Below, piece by piece: positions 9,026 through 18,204 of a DNA stretch of 64,000 nucleotides. Under the pieces are notes generated by a model, which saw nothing but the letters and a program-made list of their open reading frames with translations, ran no database searches and was not told the origin of the DNA. A program made the translations under genes and the position numbers. The stretch comes from Trueperaceae bacterium (GTDB lineage: Bacteria > Deinococcota > Deinococci > Deinococcales > Trueperaceae), in contig JAMLIB010000010.1 in assembly GCA_023954415.1 (NCBI GenBank), positions 1-64,000 on the forward strand, written 5' to 3'. Numbering within the stretch: position 1 is the stretch's first letter; every line of letters starts with the position of its first letter.

Positions 9026-10570
9026 TCACTTGGAGCGCTTGGCCGGCGCCGCGACGACTGGCGCGGGCTGACCGCGGCTCAGCAACCAGTACTGGATGAC
9101 CTGCACCAACATGGATACCACATAGTAGACGAGCACCCCGGCCGGGAAACCGACGATGATGAACACGAAGACCACGTTGATGATGAGCGACTGGCGCAGC
9201 ATCTGAGGGTTGCCGCGGGCGGAGAAGTATGACGTCGCGATCATGACGGCCACGTACAGGATCGGGAGGATGTAGAAGGGGTCGGCCTGACCGAGGTCGG
9301 GCAGCCACAGGAACCCCTCGTTGAACTCGAAGTTCACGAACACGCGCCACAAGATGATGAAGAGGGGCATCTGGACGATGATCGGCAGACAGCCGCCCGC
9401 CGGGTTGACGCCCGCCTCGCGGTAGAGCGCCATCGTCTCCTGCGTGAGCTTCTCGCGATCGTCCTTGTACTTCTTCTGCAGCTCTTGCAGCTTCGGCTGC
9501 AGGCGCTGCATGCCGAACATCGACTTCGTCTGGGTGCTGATGAGGGGCCAGATGAGCGCCCTGAAGAGGAGCGTCAGGACGATGATCGAGAGGCCCCAGC
9601 TCGGCACGTACTGGTGCACGAACTCGAGGATGCGGACGACTATGAGCGACAGCCGCCCGAGAATGTTCGGGTTGAAGAGCCCTGGCAGCTCCAGGTACTG
9701 CTCCTGGCTGTAGCGCACGAGCTCGTTGTGGCCGGGGTAGAGGCCGAGGTCGAACGTGTACGCCGCGCCGGCAGCCGCGCCCACCTGGGCCTGGAAGGCG
9801 ATGCGGTTCGGGCGCATGTAGGTGGCGGACACGCCCGCGCTGCCCGGCGCCGGCCGCATGACGAGGGCGAAGTCGCGGTTGTTGTTGTTCACCTGCAGCG
9901 AGGCGTAGGTCGGGTCGGGGAACGCCTGCTCGCTCGGGTTGAGCGTGAACGAGTCGCCGTGGCCGATCTTGACCACCGGCGCCGCGGTGCGCCCGATGCC
10001 TGGCACGACGAGCTGGAGCGTGCTCGGGGCGTCCGCCCCGTCGACGCGCCGAGCGGTCAACTCGACCCCGATCGTGTCGACGCCGCTCTGCAGGGTCAGG
10101 GTGCGCTCCACCTCGAAGCCGCCGACGCGCGCCGTGAACGTGCCGACGAGGAGCCCCTCGTCGCCTTCGCGCCAACTGCCGGCCACGTCGGTCGGCGTGG
10201 CGTACGCGCCGTCGATCAGGAGCGCGAGGCCGGGCACCTCCGACTCGAACGGGATGAGGTTGAACCGAGCGTCGATGCTGTAGTCGCCCAGGCGCTGGCC
10301 GCGCTGCTGCTTGCCGAAGGCGGCGACGAGCTGGCCGGCGCCGTCGAACACGTAGTCGACGCCCTTGCTCGTGATCAGGGTGAGGTCCTGTCCGTCCTCG
10401 CAGAAGAAGGACGGCGTCTGGGTGGAGCAGGTGGCGGTTATCTTCTCGGCGCCGCGGAAGTCGGCCTCACGGAAGGCTGTCGCAGCCAGTTCGACGCGCG
10501 CGCTCGCGAACGTCGAGAAGAGGAGCGCCGCCATGAGCGCTACCGGCCGCAGTCTGTTGACGCGTTTCAA
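9026..10570 (-). CDS. yidC: Membrane protein insertase YidC/OxaA
   Basis: YidC inserts and folds inner-membrane proteins, alone or with SecYEG. The protein has 514 residues: a signal/TM segment (about 8-25), a periplasmic beta-sandwich region of roughly 300 residues, and a C-terminal 60KD_IMP domain. That domain has the expected membrane segments, a charged loop ([15 protein letters not shown]) and the NPAGGCLP motif. The large periplasmic domain is the diderm type, in keeping with an outer membrane. Start: TTG at 10570, preceded by GGAGG, overlaps the yidD stop codon as TTGA, which implies translational coupling. Confidence 0.95.
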   Translation of the reverse strand: MKRVNRLRPVALMAALLFSTFASARVELAATAFREADFRGAEKITATCSTQTPSFFCEDGQDLTLITSKGVDYVFDGAGQLVAAFGKQQRGQRLGDYSIDARFNLIPFESEVPGLALLIDGAYATPTDVAGSWREGDEGLLVGTFTARVGGFEVERTLTLQSGVDTIGVELTARRVDGADAPSTLQLVVPGIGRTAAPVVKIGHGDSFTLNPSEQAFPDPTYASLQVNNNNRDFALVMRPAPGSAGVSATYMRPNRIAFQAQVGAAAGAAYTFDLGLYPGHNELVRYSQEQYLELPGLFNPNILGRLSLIVVRILEFVHQYVPSWGLSIIVLTLLFRALIWPLISTQTKSMFGMQRLQPKLQELQKKYKDDREKLTQETMALYREAGVNPAGGCLPIIVQMPLFIILWRVFVNFEFNEGFLWLPDLGQADPFYILPILYVAVMIATSYFSARGNPQMLRQSLIINVVFVFIIVGFPAGVLVYYVVSMLVQVIQYWLLSRGQPAPVVAAPAKRSK

Positions 10571-10896
10571 GGGGCCTCCGTGTGGACGTCGGTACGCTCC
10601 AACGCCTGTGGGTCGAGTTCGGAGCCCGGCCTGCGCCGGGGCGGCACCGGGTCGTAACCGCCCGGGTGGAACGGATGACAGCGGAGCACGCGCTTGAGGC
10701 CGAGCCAACTGCCGCGTATCACGCCGTGGCGCTCGATGGCCTCGATGGCGTACGCGCTGCAGGTGGGGTGGAAACGGCACGACGGCGCGCCCTTCAGCGG
10801 GGAGAGGTAGCGCTGGTAGGCCCTCAGTGGCCAGATGGCCGCGTCCTTGGCCAGACGCCCGAGAGAGGCGCCGCCGAAGTGGGCATCGCCCCTCAT
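10567..10896 (-). CDS. yidD: Membrane protein insertion efficiency factor YidD
   Basis: This small membrane-associated protein assists YidC-dependent insertion. The protein has 109 residues with the family signature [24 protein letters not shown] and the downstream [11 protein letters not shown] block. The C-terminal 20 residues are extra and not conserved. ATG 10896 overlaps the rnpA stop codon (ATGA), and its own stop overlaps the yidC TTG. The gene sits in the usual rnpA-yidD-yidC order. Confidence 0.95.
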   Translation of the reverse strand: MRGDAHFGGASLGRLAKDAAIWPLRAYQRYLSPLKGAPSCRFHPTCSAYAIEAIERHGVIRGSWLGLKRVLRCHPFHPGGYDPVPPRRRPGSELDPQALERTDVHTEAP

Positions 10897-11243
10897 CGGA
10901 GCCCGGCGCGCTCGAACGCGCTCGTGAGCGACCGCTTCAAGTCGTGGTAGTCGGCGGCGGCGGCCGACGGCCTCGCGATGACGAGGAGGTCGAACGACGG
11001 CACCGAGGCCGCGTGGGCCGGTTCGCGCAAGGGTTGTCTGAGGAGCTCGCGGACGCCTTCACGCAGCCGACGCCTGACCCGGTTACGCACCACGGCCTTG
11101 CCGACCTTGCGGCTCACCACGATGCCCACTCTGACCTCCCCTGAGCGTGTCGGTCGCCAACGCACCGTAACGTGCTTGCCGCCGCCGGAGCTCCCTTTGC
11201 GCAGTCGTTGGAACGCGCGGTCACCGCTCAACGAGCGGAGCAC
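10893..11243 (-). CDS. rnpA: Ribonuclease P protein component
   Basis: RnpA is the protein subunit that helps the catalytic RNA of RNase P bind pre-tRNA 5' leaders. The protein has 116 residues and is strongly basic. The signature RxxxRRRLRE helix appears as [15 protein letters not shown] near residues 53-67, after [13 protein letters not shown]. The start is GTG at 11243 with no obvious Shine-Dalgarno, 11 bases after the rpmH stop codon, so translation probably depends on rpmH. The end overlaps yidD. Confidence 0.95.
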   Translation of the reverse strand: MLRSLSGDRAFQRLRKGSSGGGKHVTVRWRPTRSGEVRVGIVVSRKVGKAVVRNRVRRRLREGVRELLRQPLREPAHAASVPSFDLLVIARPSAAAADYHDLKRSLTSAFERAGLR

Positions 11244-11254
11244 CGCGAACCGTC

Positions 11255-11398
11255 TCAGCGATCCGATACGGACAGGCGCTTACGCCCCTTGGCGCGCCGC
11301 CGTCTGATGACGTTGCGACCACCTGGGGTAGCCATGCGCGCCCGGAAACCGTGCGTGGTGGCACGCTTCCTGCGGTTAGGCTGATACGTCCGCTTCAT
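11255..11398 (-). CDS. rpmH: 50S ribosomal protein L34
   Basis: The 47-residue protein begins [18 protein letters not shown] and continues with an [24 protein letters not shown] tract, split here as [11 protein letters not shown] and [13 protein letters not shown], which is the full L34 signature. GGAAGGAG lies about 6 bases before the ATG at 11398. It is the first gene of the rpmH-rnpA-yidD-yidC-jag-prmC block. In many bacteria rpmH lies beside dnaA and oriC, but here the upstream neighbour is gatA and no dnaA is in the window. A possible promoter lies in the 174-base gap upstream, with TACTAT on the minus strand near 11532-11537. Confidence 0.97.
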   Translation of the reverse strand: MKRTYQPNRRKRATTHGFRARMATPGGRNVIRRRRAKGRKRLSVSDR

Positions 11399-11572
11399 GG
11401 TGTCTCCTTCCAGTCTCTTACCGTCGGGTGGATGTGCCGGGAAGCACGCTGCGAGCGAAGGCCGCGCGGCGCCTCTTCGGCCCCTGACGACCCAACGCGA
11501 GCTGCCGTCCCGGCAGGACAGTCAAGCCGTGGAATAGTACCACACCGCCGTCGCTTCGCGCTCTACGGCGGT

Positions 11573-13096
11573 TCAGGCCAGGGCGGCCTCGAGCGCGGCG
11601 GCCAGGCGCAGGAGCGCGGCGTCGGCTCCGGCGCGGCCTATGAGCTGTACCCCGAGCGGCAAGCCCCGCACGCCGGCGCCGACGGCCGTGCCGCACGGCA
11701 CGCTCACGGCCGGTCCGCCCGAGAGGTTCGCGAGGCAGGTGGCCACGTCGCCCACGTACATGGAGAGCGGGTCCGCCGTCTTCTCGTCGCTGGCGTACGC
11801 CGGCCCGGGCGCCGTGGGAGTGACGAGAGCGTCGACCCGCCCGAGGGCGGCGTCCATCTCGCGCGTGAGCCGCTGCCGCACCTTGAGCGCCCGACCGTAG
11901 TAGGCGTCGTAGTAGCCGGCGGAGAGGGCGAACGACCCTAGGAGGATCCTGCGCTTCACCTCCCGACCGAAGAGCGCACCGCGCGTGGCGCGCATGACCA
12001 GCTCCTGGCCTTCGCGCTCCGCCCCGACCCGCTGCCCGTAGAGCATCCCGGAGTAGCGGGCGAGGTTGCTAGACGCCTCGGCGGCGGCGATCACGTAGTA
12101 GCAGGCGACCGCCAAGGCGGTGCCGGGGAGCGAGACCTCGACGACCTCGGCCCCGCGGGACTCGAGCGCGGCGCGCGCGGCGGCCAGCGAGGCGAGCGCG
12201 TCCGGGCCGAAGCCCTCGCCGGCGAGCTCCTCGACGACCCCGAAGCGCGCGCCGGTGAGGTCGCCGCCCGCGGCCACCGGGTCCGGCGCCGCGCCAGGTC
12301 CAGCGCCGGCCGCCGCGGCCCAGCCGGCCGGCTCCAGGTCGACGCTCGTGGCGTCGCGAGGGTCGGAGCCGGCCATGACGCCGAGCGCCGCCGCGACGTC
12401 GGCCACCGAGCGCCCCAGCAGGCCGACCTGGTCGAGCGAGGAGGCGTAGGAGAAGAGCCCGTAGCGCGACAGGCCGCCGTAAGTCGGCTTGAAGCCGACG
12501 ATGCCGCAGAACGCGGCAGGCAGGCGGCTCGAGCCGCCCGTGTCCGAGCCCAACGCCAACGGCACGACGCCGGCGCCGACGGCGGCGGCGGAGCCGCTCG
12601 AGGAGCCGCCCGCGACGCGGCCCGGGTCGTGGGGGTTGCGCGTCGGTCCGAACGCCGAGTTCTCCCCCGTCGAGCCCATCCCGAACTCGTCGAGGTTCGT
12701 CTTGCCGATCACCACGGCGCCGGCGGCCTTGAGCCGCGCCACGACGGTGGCGTCGAACGGCGAGACGTAGCCTGCCAGGATGCGCGAGGCCGCCGTGGTC
12801 GGCAGGCCGACCGTCGCCAGGTTGTCCTTGACGGCGACCGGCACGCCCGCGAGGGGGCCGACGGGCAGGCCTGCAGCGCGGCGCTCGTCGATGGCCGCCG
12901 CGGCGGACTCTGCGCCCGCGCGGTCGATGACGATGAAGGCGTTGAGCTCCGCCTGCGCGGCCTCGGCCCTGTCGAGCGCCGCGGCGACCGTCTCCGTCGC
13001 GCTGACCCTGCCCTGCGCGACAGACTCGGCGATGGCGCGCACGGTCGCTCCTGGGCGCGCCTGGTCGGGGTGCGCGGGGGTTCCGCCGAAAGTCAT
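11573..13096 (-). CDS. gatA: Asp-tRNA(Asn)/Glu-tRNA(Gln) amidotransferase subunit A
   Basis: GatA is the glutaminase/amidase subunit of GatCAB, which converts Glu-tRNA(Gln) and/or Asp-tRNA(Asn) to the amide. The protein has 507 residues. The Ser-cisSer-Lys triad regions are visible: GVPVAVKDN (Lys), GGSSSGSAAA (cis-Ser) and GSDTGGSSRLPAAFCG (nucleophile Ser). Start: ATG 13096 lies 7 bases after TATGCT, the leaderless arrangement; a further ATG at 13108 overlaps the -10 box and is rejected. gatB is 9 kb away and gatC was not found. Confidence 0.93.
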   Translation of the reverse strand: MTFGGTPAHPDQARPGATVRAIAESVAQGRVSATETVAAALDRAEAAQAELNAFIVIDRAGAESAAAAIDERRAAGLPVGPLAGVPVAVKDNLATVGLPTTAASRILAGYVSPFDATVVARLKAAGAVVIGKTNLDEFGMGSTGENSAFGPTRNPHDPGRVAGGSSSGSAAAVGAGVVPLALGSDTGGSSRLPAAFCGIVGFKPTYGGLSRYGLFSYASSLDQVGLLGRSVADVAAALGVMAGSDPRDATSVDLEPAGWAAAAGAGPGAAPDPVAAGGDLTGARFGVVEELAGEGFGPDALASLAAARAALESRGAEVVEVSLPGTALAVACYYVIAAAEASSNLARYSGMLYGQRVGAEREGQELVMRATRGALFGREVKRRILLGSFALSAGYYDAYYGRALKVRQRLTREMDAALGRVDALVTPTAPGPAYASDEKTADPLSMYVGDVATCLANLSGGPAVSVPCGTAVGAGVRGLPLGVQLIGRAGADAALLRLAAALEAALA

Positions 13097-13103
13097 GCGG
13101 CGA

Positions 13104-13109
13104 AGCATA
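13104..13109 (-). promoter_or_regulatory. -10 box of leaderless gatA promoter
   Basis: On the minus strand TATGCT is followed by 7 bases and then the gatA ATG. It lies back to back with the PP2C promoter at 13161. Confidence 0.6.
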
Positions 13110-13160
13110 GCAGTTGGTTCCCGACGAGCCCTTACGAACGGAAGGGCGTGCGCGCGGCGG

Positions 13161-13166
13161 TATCAT
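13161..13166 (+). promoter_or_regulatory. -10 box of PP2C gene
   Basis: TATCAT is followed by 8 bases and the ATG at 13175, with no Shine-Dalgarno, which suggests a leaderless transcript. Confidence 0.55.
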
Positions 13167-13174
13167 GCCTGGAC

Positions 13175-14335
13175 ATGGCCGATGAGGTCGAGCGCAGCCC
13201 CGGACCCCGCAGCCGCCAAGGCACCCCCAGCATCGGCGTAGCCGTGCCGGCGGCGCCCACCGTGGCCGCCCCCCGGCCGGCCGAGCCGGCCAGAGCGGGG
13301 GTAGGCGCTGCCGGGGGCGGGGCCGGTGCCCAGGCCGACGGCATACCCGGTGGGGCGGCGCCTCGCGTCCAACCCGGCCAGCCCCTGACGCTCGTGGCCA
13401 GCGCCGGCACGAGCGACCCCGGGCGCGTCCGCAGCGTGAACCAGGACTGGTACTTCGCCGGAACGGTCGGCAGGAGCGGCCACCTTGGCGTCGTCGCCGA
13501 CGGCATGGGCGGCCACACGGCCGGCGAGGTGGCGAGCCGCAAGGCCATCGAGACGCTGGTGGACGCCCTGCGGCAGAGCCGCTCCCAGCCGCCCGTTGCC
13601 CTCGCGCGCGCCGCGCAGGCCGCCAACGTCGAGGTCTACAACCTGGCCATCGAGCGCCCTGAGCTCAAGGGGATGGGGACCACCCTAACGGCGGTCCTCA
13701 TCGACGACCAGGTCGGGCTGGTCGGCCACGTCGGCGACTCGCGCGCCTACCTGGTGCGCGGCGGCAAGGCCACACGGCTGACCGTCGACCACAGCTGGGT
13801 GGCCGACCGGGTGCGCCAGGGCCTGCTGAGCGAGGAGGAGGCGCGCAGGCACAGGTGGCGCAACGTCATCACGAACGCCATCGGGGCCACGCCGACGTTC
13901 AGGCTCGACGTCCTCTACTTCGACGTGCAGCCGGGCGACACGGTGGTGATCGTCAGCGACGGCGTCAGCATGCTGCTCGGCGACGAGGACATCGTCAAGC
14001 GGGTCACGGGGGTGACGCCCGAGGTCGCGGCCCGTAACCTCGTCGCGGCCGCCAACGACCGCGGCAGCCCCGACAACGCCACGGCCGTCGTGCTGAGGGC
14101 GGAGGCCGTCGCGCCGCGCCAGAAGCGCTACGACCTGCCCTCCGCGCCGCTCGTGCCCGCCTCCGTCGACATCGGCGAGACGCTCTCCGGCATCAAGGCC
14201 GTGGAGGAGGACTTCCCGGGGAACGGCCCTTGGCAGCGCCTGAAGCGCCACCCCCTCTTCCCCTACCGCTACTGGCTGATGGGCTGCGCCTACTTGCTGG
14301 TGCTGTTCGTGTTGTTCATCGTGTGGCGCGGTTGA
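13175..14335 (+). CDS. PP2C-family serine/threonine phosphatase with C-terminal membrane anchor
   Basis: This protein dephosphorylates Ser/Thr residues set by Hanks-type kinases, using two divalent metals. It has 386 residues. Residues 1-75 are a low-complexity Ala/Pro/Gly-rich tail. The PP2C core runs from about 78 to 305, with the metal-binding acidic residues in VNQDWYF, VVADGMGGH, VSDGVSMLL and GSPDNATAVVL. A single hydrophobic segment near the C-terminus (WLMGCAYLLVLFVLFIVW) should tether it to the membrane. No partner kinase is nearby. It is divergent from gatA and followed by ridA, which has its own promoter. Confidence 0.92.
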   Translation: MADEVERSPGPRSRQGTPSIGVAVPAAPTVAAPRPAEPARAGVGAAGGGAGAQADGIPGGAAPRVQPGQPLTLVASAGTSDPGRVRSVNQDWYFAGTVGRSGHLGVVADGMGGHTAGEVASRKAIETLVDALRQSRSQPPVALARAAQAANVEVYNLAIERPELKGMGTTLTAVLIDDQVGLVGHVGDSRAYLVRGGKATRLTVDHSWVADRVRQGLLSEEEARRHRWRNVITNAIGATPTFRLDVLYFDVQPGDTVVIVSDGVSMLLGDEDIVKRVTGVTPEVAARNLVAAANDRGSPDNATAVVLRAEAVAPRQKRYDLPSAPLVPASVDIGETLSGIKAVEEDFPGNGPWQRLKRHPLFPYRYWLMGCAYLLVLFVLFIVWRG

Positions 14336-14341
14336 TACTCT
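14336..14341 (+). promoter_or_regulatory. -10 box of leaderless ridA promoter
   Basis: An extended -10 (TGATACTCT) overlaps the stop codon of the PP2C gene. TACTCT ends 5 bases before the ridA ATG. Confidence 0.55.
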
Positions 14342-14346
14342 GCGGC

Positions 14347-14724
14347 ATGCACGAGATCATCGCGACCGAGACAGCACCGAAGGCCATCGGCCCATACTCC
14401 CAGGCGGTCAAGGTGGGCGGACTGGTCTTCACGGCCGGCCAGATCGCCCTCGAGCCCGACGGCACATGGGCGGGCGGCGACATCACGGCGCAGACCCACC
14501 AGGTCATGCGCAACCTCACGGCCGTCCTCGAGGCGGCGGGCACCGGCGTGGAGCACATCGTGAAGAGCACGTGCTTCCTCGCCGACATGAACGACTTCGC
14601 GGCGTTCAACGAGGTCTACGGGAGCTACCTGAAGGGCAACCTGCCGGCACGCAGCACCGTGCAGGCCGCCGGGCTGCCCAAGGGGGGGCTGGTCGAAGTC
14701 GAAGTCATCGCGTCTTTGCCTTGA
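14347..14724 (+). CDS. ridA: Reactive imine/enamine deaminase RidA (YjgF family)
   Basis: RidA hydrolyses reactive 2-aminoacrylate and related imines released by PLP enzymes. The protein has 125 residues, the usual size, with the family blocks AIGPYSQAV near the N-terminus, FTAGQIALEPDG, and a C-terminal LPARSTVQAAGLPKGGLVEVE. The substrate-binding Arg lies in the ARSTV motif. Start: ATG 14347, 5 bases after a -10 box, probably leaderless. The stop codon lies inside the left arm of a long terminator hairpin. Confidence 0.95.
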   Translation: MHEIIATETAPKAIGPYSQAVKVGGLVFTAGQIALEPDGTWAGGDITAQTHQVMRNLTAVLEAAGTGVEHIVKSTCFLADMNDFAAFNEVYGSYLKGNLPARSTVQAAGLPKGGLVEVEVIASLP

Positions 14725-14753
14725 AGCGGCTTCGTCGCTTCAAGGCAAAGACG
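14711..14753. terminator. Perfect 18-bp hairpin at the end of ridA
   Basis: Arms 14711-14728 and 14736-14753 are perfectly complementary, with a 7-base loop. The left arm includes the last coding bases and the stop codon of ridA. It probably acts in both directions between ridA and the convergent sdhB, although no T-run follows. Confidence 0.7.
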
Positions 14754-14755
14754 TT

Positions 14756-14779
14756 GCGCTTGGCCTGACGGCCAAGCGC
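14756..14779. terminator. 10-bp hairpin, tetraloop, between ridA and sdhB
   Basis: GCGCTTGGCC pairs perfectly with GGCCAAGCGC across the loop TGAC. It lies 26 bases past the sdhB stop codon on the minus strand and probably ends the sdh transcript. Confidence 0.6.
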
Positions 14780-14804
14780 GCGCGGACCAGGCGCCGCTCG
14801 TCTC

Positions 14805-15503
14805 TTACATCCGCTGCCAGATCAGCTCGCGCTTCGTCTCCTCGATCACCTTGGTGATGGGGATGCCGCGCGGGCACGCTTCCGTGCAGTTGTAGGCCGT
14901 GCGGCAGCGCCAGAGCCCGTTCGCGTCGTTGAGCACGCGCAGGCGCTCGGCCGAACCCTCGTCGCGCGAGTCGAAGATGAAGCGGTGGGCGTTGACGATG
15001 GCGGCCGGACCGATGTAGCGCCCGTTCGTCCAGAACACGGGGCACGATGTCGTGCAGGCGGCGCAGAGGATGCACTTGGTCGTGTCGTCGAAGCGCGCCC
15101 GGTCCTCGACGCTCTGCAGCCGCTCCCGGGGGGGCGGCGGGTCGTCGTTGATGAAGTACGGGAGGATGGCGCGGTAGGAGTCGAAGAACGGCTCCATGTC
15201 GACGATCAGGTCCTTGAGCACGGGCAGCCCCCGCAGGGGCTCGACCGTGATCTTGTCGCCCAGGTCCTTCACGAGGATCTTGCAGGCGAGGCGGTTCATG
15301 CCGTTGATCATCATGGCGTCCGAGCCGCAGATGCCGTGCGCGCAGCTCCGCCGGTAGGTGAGCGAGCCGTCTAGCTGCCACTTGATCTGGTTGAGCACGT
15401 CCAGGACGCGCTCGGTCGGGGCCACGTCGAGGTTGAACTCCTGCCAGTGCGGCCTGGCGTCCTTCTCCGGATCGTAGCGGCGTATCTTCATGGAGATCTG
15501 CAT
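14805..15503 (-). CDS. sdhB: Succinate dehydrogenase iron-sulfur subunit
   Basis: SdhB passes electrons from the flavin subunit to quinone in complex II of the TCA cycle and respiratory chain. The protein has 232 residues. The 2Fe-2S ligands are in SCAHGICGSDAM, and the 4Fe-4S and 3Fe-4S ligands are in CILCAACTTSCPV and CRTAYNCTEACPRGI. It is the last gene of sdhCDAB, 8 bases after the sdhA stop codon. Start: ATG 15503 (MQISMKIRRY); the internal ATG at 15491 is an alternative. Confidence 0.96.
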   Translation of the reverse strand: MQISMKIRRYDPEKDARPHWQEFNLDVAPTERVLDVLNQIKWQLDGSLTYRRSCAHGICGSDAMMINGMNRLACKILVKDLGDKITVEPLRGLPVLKDLIVDMEPFFDSYRAILPYFINDDPPPPRERLQSVEDRARFDDTTKCILCAACTTSCPVFWTNGRYIGPAAIVNAHRFIFDSRDEGSAERLRVLNDANGLWRCRTAYNCTEACPRGIPITKVIEETKRELIWQRM

Positions 15504-15511
15504 GGCCGGCC

Positions 15512-17269
15512 TCAGTAGACCCGTGGCTTCGGCTCGTAGCGGCCGAGCGTGACGGGCTTGTAGTCGATGCGTACCCCGTCGCCATCCTTGTAGACGAGGG
15601 TGTGCTTGAGCCAGTTGGCGTCGTCGCGCTCCTTGAAGTCCTCCCTGGAGTGCGCGCCGCGCGATTCCGTGCGGTTGAGCGCCGCCGTGACGAGCTGCTG
15701 GGCGTTGTCGAGGAGGAACCCGAGCTCGAGGGCCTCGAGGAGCTCGGTGTTGTAGCGCTTGCCCTTGTCGTCGACGCCGATCCGCTTGTAGCGCTCGCGG
15801 AGCCTCTCGACCTCCTCGACCTGCGTGGCGAGGGTCTCGGCCGTGCGGAACACCGAGGCGTTGTCCATCATCGTGGTCTGCAGCTCGGCGCGGATGGTCG
15901 AGACGCGCTCCTCGTGCGAGCCGTTGAGGGCGGCGTCGATGATGTCCTTGGTGTGATCGAGCACGCCGGCGGGGAGGTCGGGGAAGGAGTCGAGCGTCTC
16001 GGCGTACGCGCTGGCGTTGCGGCCGGCGCGACGGCCGAACACGAGAAGGTCGCCGAGCGAGTTGGTGCCGAGGCGGTTGGCGCCGTGCAAGGAGGCGCAG
16101 GCGACCTCGCCGGCCGCGTACAGGCCGGGGATGATCGTGTTGGCGCCGTCGCTGATCACGTTCGTGTCGATGGTCGTCGGGACGCCGCCCATCATGTAGT
16201 GCGCGGTGGGCTGGATCGGCACCATCTCCTTGATGGGGTCGACGCCCAGGTAGATGCGCGCGAACTCCGTGATGTCGGGCAGGCGCTCCTCGATGATGTG
16301 CGCGTCGATGTGCGTCAGGTCTAGGTGGATGTAGTCCTTGTTCGGACCGCAACCCCGCCCCTCGCGCACCTCCAGGTACATGGCGCGCGAGACCATGTCG
16401 CGCGGCGCCAAGTCCTTGATGGTCGGGGCGTAGCGCTCCATGAAGCGCTCGCCGTCCGCGTTGCGCAGGATGCCGCCCTCGCCACGCGCGCCTTCGGTGA
16501 GGAGCACGCCGAGCTTGTAGAGCCCCGTGGGATGGAACTGGTAGAACTCCGGGTCCTCGACTGGGATGCCGCGGCGCCACACGATGCTCGTGAGGTCGCC
16601 GGTGAGCGCGTGGGCGTTGGAAGTGACCTTGAACATGCGGCCGTTGCCGCCCGTGGCGAGCACGGTGGCCTTCGCCTGGATGACGTGCAGGTCGCCGGTC
16701 GCGAGCTCGTACGCGACCACGCCGCGGCACTCGCCGTCGTCGAGGATGATGTCGAGCACGTGGAACTCGTTGAAGAAGTGGACCCTGTCCTTGATGGACT
16801 GCTGGAAGAGGGTCTGCAGGATCATGTGGCCCGTGCGGTCGGCGGCGTAGCAGGCGCGCTCGACGGGCGCCTTGCCGTGCTCGCGCGTGTGGCCGCCGAA
16901 CTTGCGCTGGGCGATGCGGCCCTCCGGCGTGCGGCTGAAGGGGAGCCCCATGTGCTCCAGCTCGTACACGGCGTCGATGACCTCGTGCGAGAACGCCTCC
17001 GCGACGTCCTGGTCCGTCAGGTAGTCGCCGCCCTTGACCGTGTCGAAGGCGTGCCACTCGGGGTGGTCCTCGCTGACGTTGCCGAGGGCGGCGCCGACGC
17101 CGCCCTGCGCCGCGCCCGTGTGCGAGCGCGTCGGGTAGAGCTTCGTTATCACGGCGACGGATACGTTCGGGTTGTGGGCCGCGTACCGCGCGGCCATCAA
17201 GCCGGCGCCGCCGGCGCCGACGACGATGACGTCGAACTTGTGTGCCCTGATCATGCTTGCTTGAGTCAC
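15512..17269 (-). CDS. sdhA: Succinate dehydrogenase flavoprotein subunit
   Basis: SdhA oxidises succinate to fumarate with covalently bound FAD. The protein has 585 residues. It shows the FAD-binding [12 protein letters not shown] motif at the N-terminus and [16 protein letters not shown], whose first His is the FAD attachment site. The [21 protein letters not shown] block and RAGRNA follow. Start: GTG 17269, close behind AGGG, or ATG 17254 ([10 protein letters not shown]), which lacks a well-placed Shine-Dalgarno. It is cotranscribed between sdhD and sdhB. Confidence 0.96.
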   Translation of the reverse strand: MTQASMIRAHKFDVIVVGAGGAGLMAARYAAHNPNVSVAVITKLYPTRSHTGAAQGGVGAALGNVSEDHPEWHAFDTVKGGDYLTDQDVAEAFSHEVIDAVYELEHMGLPFSRTPEGRIAQRKFGGHTREHGKAPVERACYAADRTGHMILQTLFQQSIKDRVHFFNEFHVLDIILDDGECRGVVAYELATGDLHVIQAKATVLATGGNGRMFKVTSNAHALTGDLTSIVWRRGIPVEDPEFYQFHPTGLYKLGVLLTEGARGEGGILRNADGERFMERYAPTIKDLAPRDMVSRAMYLEVREGRGCGPNKDYIHLDLTHIDAHIIEERLPDITEFARIYLGVDPIKEMVPIQPTAHYMMGGVPTTIDTNVISDGANTIIPGLYAAGEVACASLHGANRLGTNSLGDLLVFGRRAGRNASAYAETLDSFPDLPAGVLDHTKDIIDAALNGSHEERVSTIRAELQTTMMDNASVFRTAETLATQVEEVERLRERYKRIGVDDKGKRYNTELLEALELGFLLDNAQQLVTAALNRTESRGAHSREDFKERDDANWLKHTLVYKDGDGVRIDYKPVTLGRYEPKPRVY

Positions 17270-17275
17270 CCTTCC

Positions 17276-17704
17276 CTAGTGGCCGCTCGTGAGGTCGCGG
17301 ATGGCGTCGCCCATCTCTCGGTACGAGAAGGCCCAGAGGGTCATGACCCCGGCCACGAAGATGCCGACGCTGACCACGATGAGCACGACCTGGACCCAGA
17401 AACGCAGGCCCGGCCGCCTGATGTTGTCGCCGATCACCACCCGGAGGCCGTTGACGCCGTGCAGCATGGCGAGGCCGAGCAGGAACGTGTCGAAGACCTT
17501 CACGCTCGGCTTGGCCAGGCGGGTGGCCACGTAGTTGTAGTCGACGGTGGCGACGTTGATGGCGATGTTGTTGATGAACACGTGGGCGAACACGAGGAAC
17601 ACGAGGAAGAGCCCGGAGACGCGCATGAACACCCACCAGGCGAGCTCGGCGTTGTTCCGCGACCTGTCGCGCGCCTCCTGGAGGTTCCTGGGGCGGGCGG
17701 CCAT
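17276..17704 (-). CDS. sdhD: Succinate dehydrogenase membrane anchor subunit
   Basis: This protein of 142 residues has three hydrophobic helices (about 26-48, 70-92 and 105-128). It anchors SdhAB and contributes to the quinone and heme b site. A His in the second helix region (MLHGVNGLR) is the likely heme ligand. Its ATG overlaps the sdhC stop codon by one base (TGATG). Which anchor subunit is called C or D is set by gene order only. Confidence 0.88.
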   Translation of the reverse strand: MAARPRNLQEARDRSRNNAELAWWVFMRVSGLFLVFLVFAHVFINNIAINVATVDYNYVATRLAKPSVKVFDTFLLGLAMLHGVNGLRVVIGDNIRRPGLRFWVQVVLIVVSVGIFVAGVMTLWAFSYREMGDAIRDLTSGH

Positions 17705-18063
17705 CAGGCGCCCCCGAAGATCTCTGGCAGGATCTTGACGAGGACCGGGACGCCGATGACGGTCGTGACGCCGAGGACCGTGTACCACATCACGCGCTGG
17801 TAGCGGATGCCCCAGGTGGTGAAGTCCAGGAGGATGATGCGCAGCCCGTTGAGCGCGTGGTACACGACCGCCGCGATGACCAGCACGAGCCCGATCCTGA
17901 ACGGCCACTGGTGATAGAACATCAGGAAGGCGTTGAAGGGCCCGTCGGGTCCGTACATGACCAGCGAGATGTCGAACACGTGAAGCATCAGGTAGAGGAC
18001 CAACGCCACCCCGGTGATCCGGTGCAGGAAGTAGGCCCACTGACCCTCGCGACCTCGGTACAT
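17704..18063 (-). CDS. sdhC: Succinate dehydrogenase cytochrome b556 subunit
   Basis: The protein of 119 residues has three membrane helices. FLHRITGVALVLYL and VVYHALNGLRIILLD match the SdhC signatures, the second carrying the heme-ligating His. It is the first gene of the sdhCDAB operon. Unlike many neighbours it has a proper leader: GGAGGT stands 8 bases before ATG 18063, with a TACAAT -10 box about 50 bases upstream. Confidence 0.92.
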   Translation of the reverse strand: MYRGREGQWAYFLHRITGVALVLYLMLHVFDISLVMYGPDGPFNAFLMFYHQWPFRIGLVLVIAAVVYHALNGLRIILLDFTTWGIRYQRVMWYTVLGVTTVIGVPVLVKILPEIFGGA

Positions 18064-18113
18064 GAATCAACCTCCGTGAGCGGCCGTCGGCGCCACCCAG
18101 CCTTGTCATGAGG

Positions 18114-18119
18114 ATTGTA
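18114..18119 (-). promoter_or_regulatory. -10 box of the sdhCDAB operon
   Basis: TACAAT on the minus strand lies about 50 bases before sdhC, and a Shine-Dalgarno (GGAGGT) lies between the two. No good -35 box is visible. Confidence 0.5.
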
Positions 18120-18189
18120 TCACCGCACCTGGACGCGGTCCTGCCGCGCCCAGCGATGCGAACGACACTCGTGCGTCGCCACCTACTGG

Positions 18190-18195
18190 TATGGT
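18190..18195 (+). promoter_or_regulatory. -10 box of the HAD phosphatase gene
   Basis: TATGGT lies 9 bases before GTG 18205. It fits the short-leader pattern of the region, but the match is weaker than at other genes. Confidence 0.4.
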
Positions 18196-18204
18196 CGTGA
18201 CGCT

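Noticed and set aside
11255-11572. Replication origin near rpmH
   Set aside because: There is no dnaA gene and no cluster of DnaA-box-like sequences in the upstream gap; gatA lies there instead.
16325-17803. Plus-strand frame of about 490 codons across sdhA and sdhD
   Set aside because: It is antisense to two conserved sdh genes and has shadow-like composition without domains.
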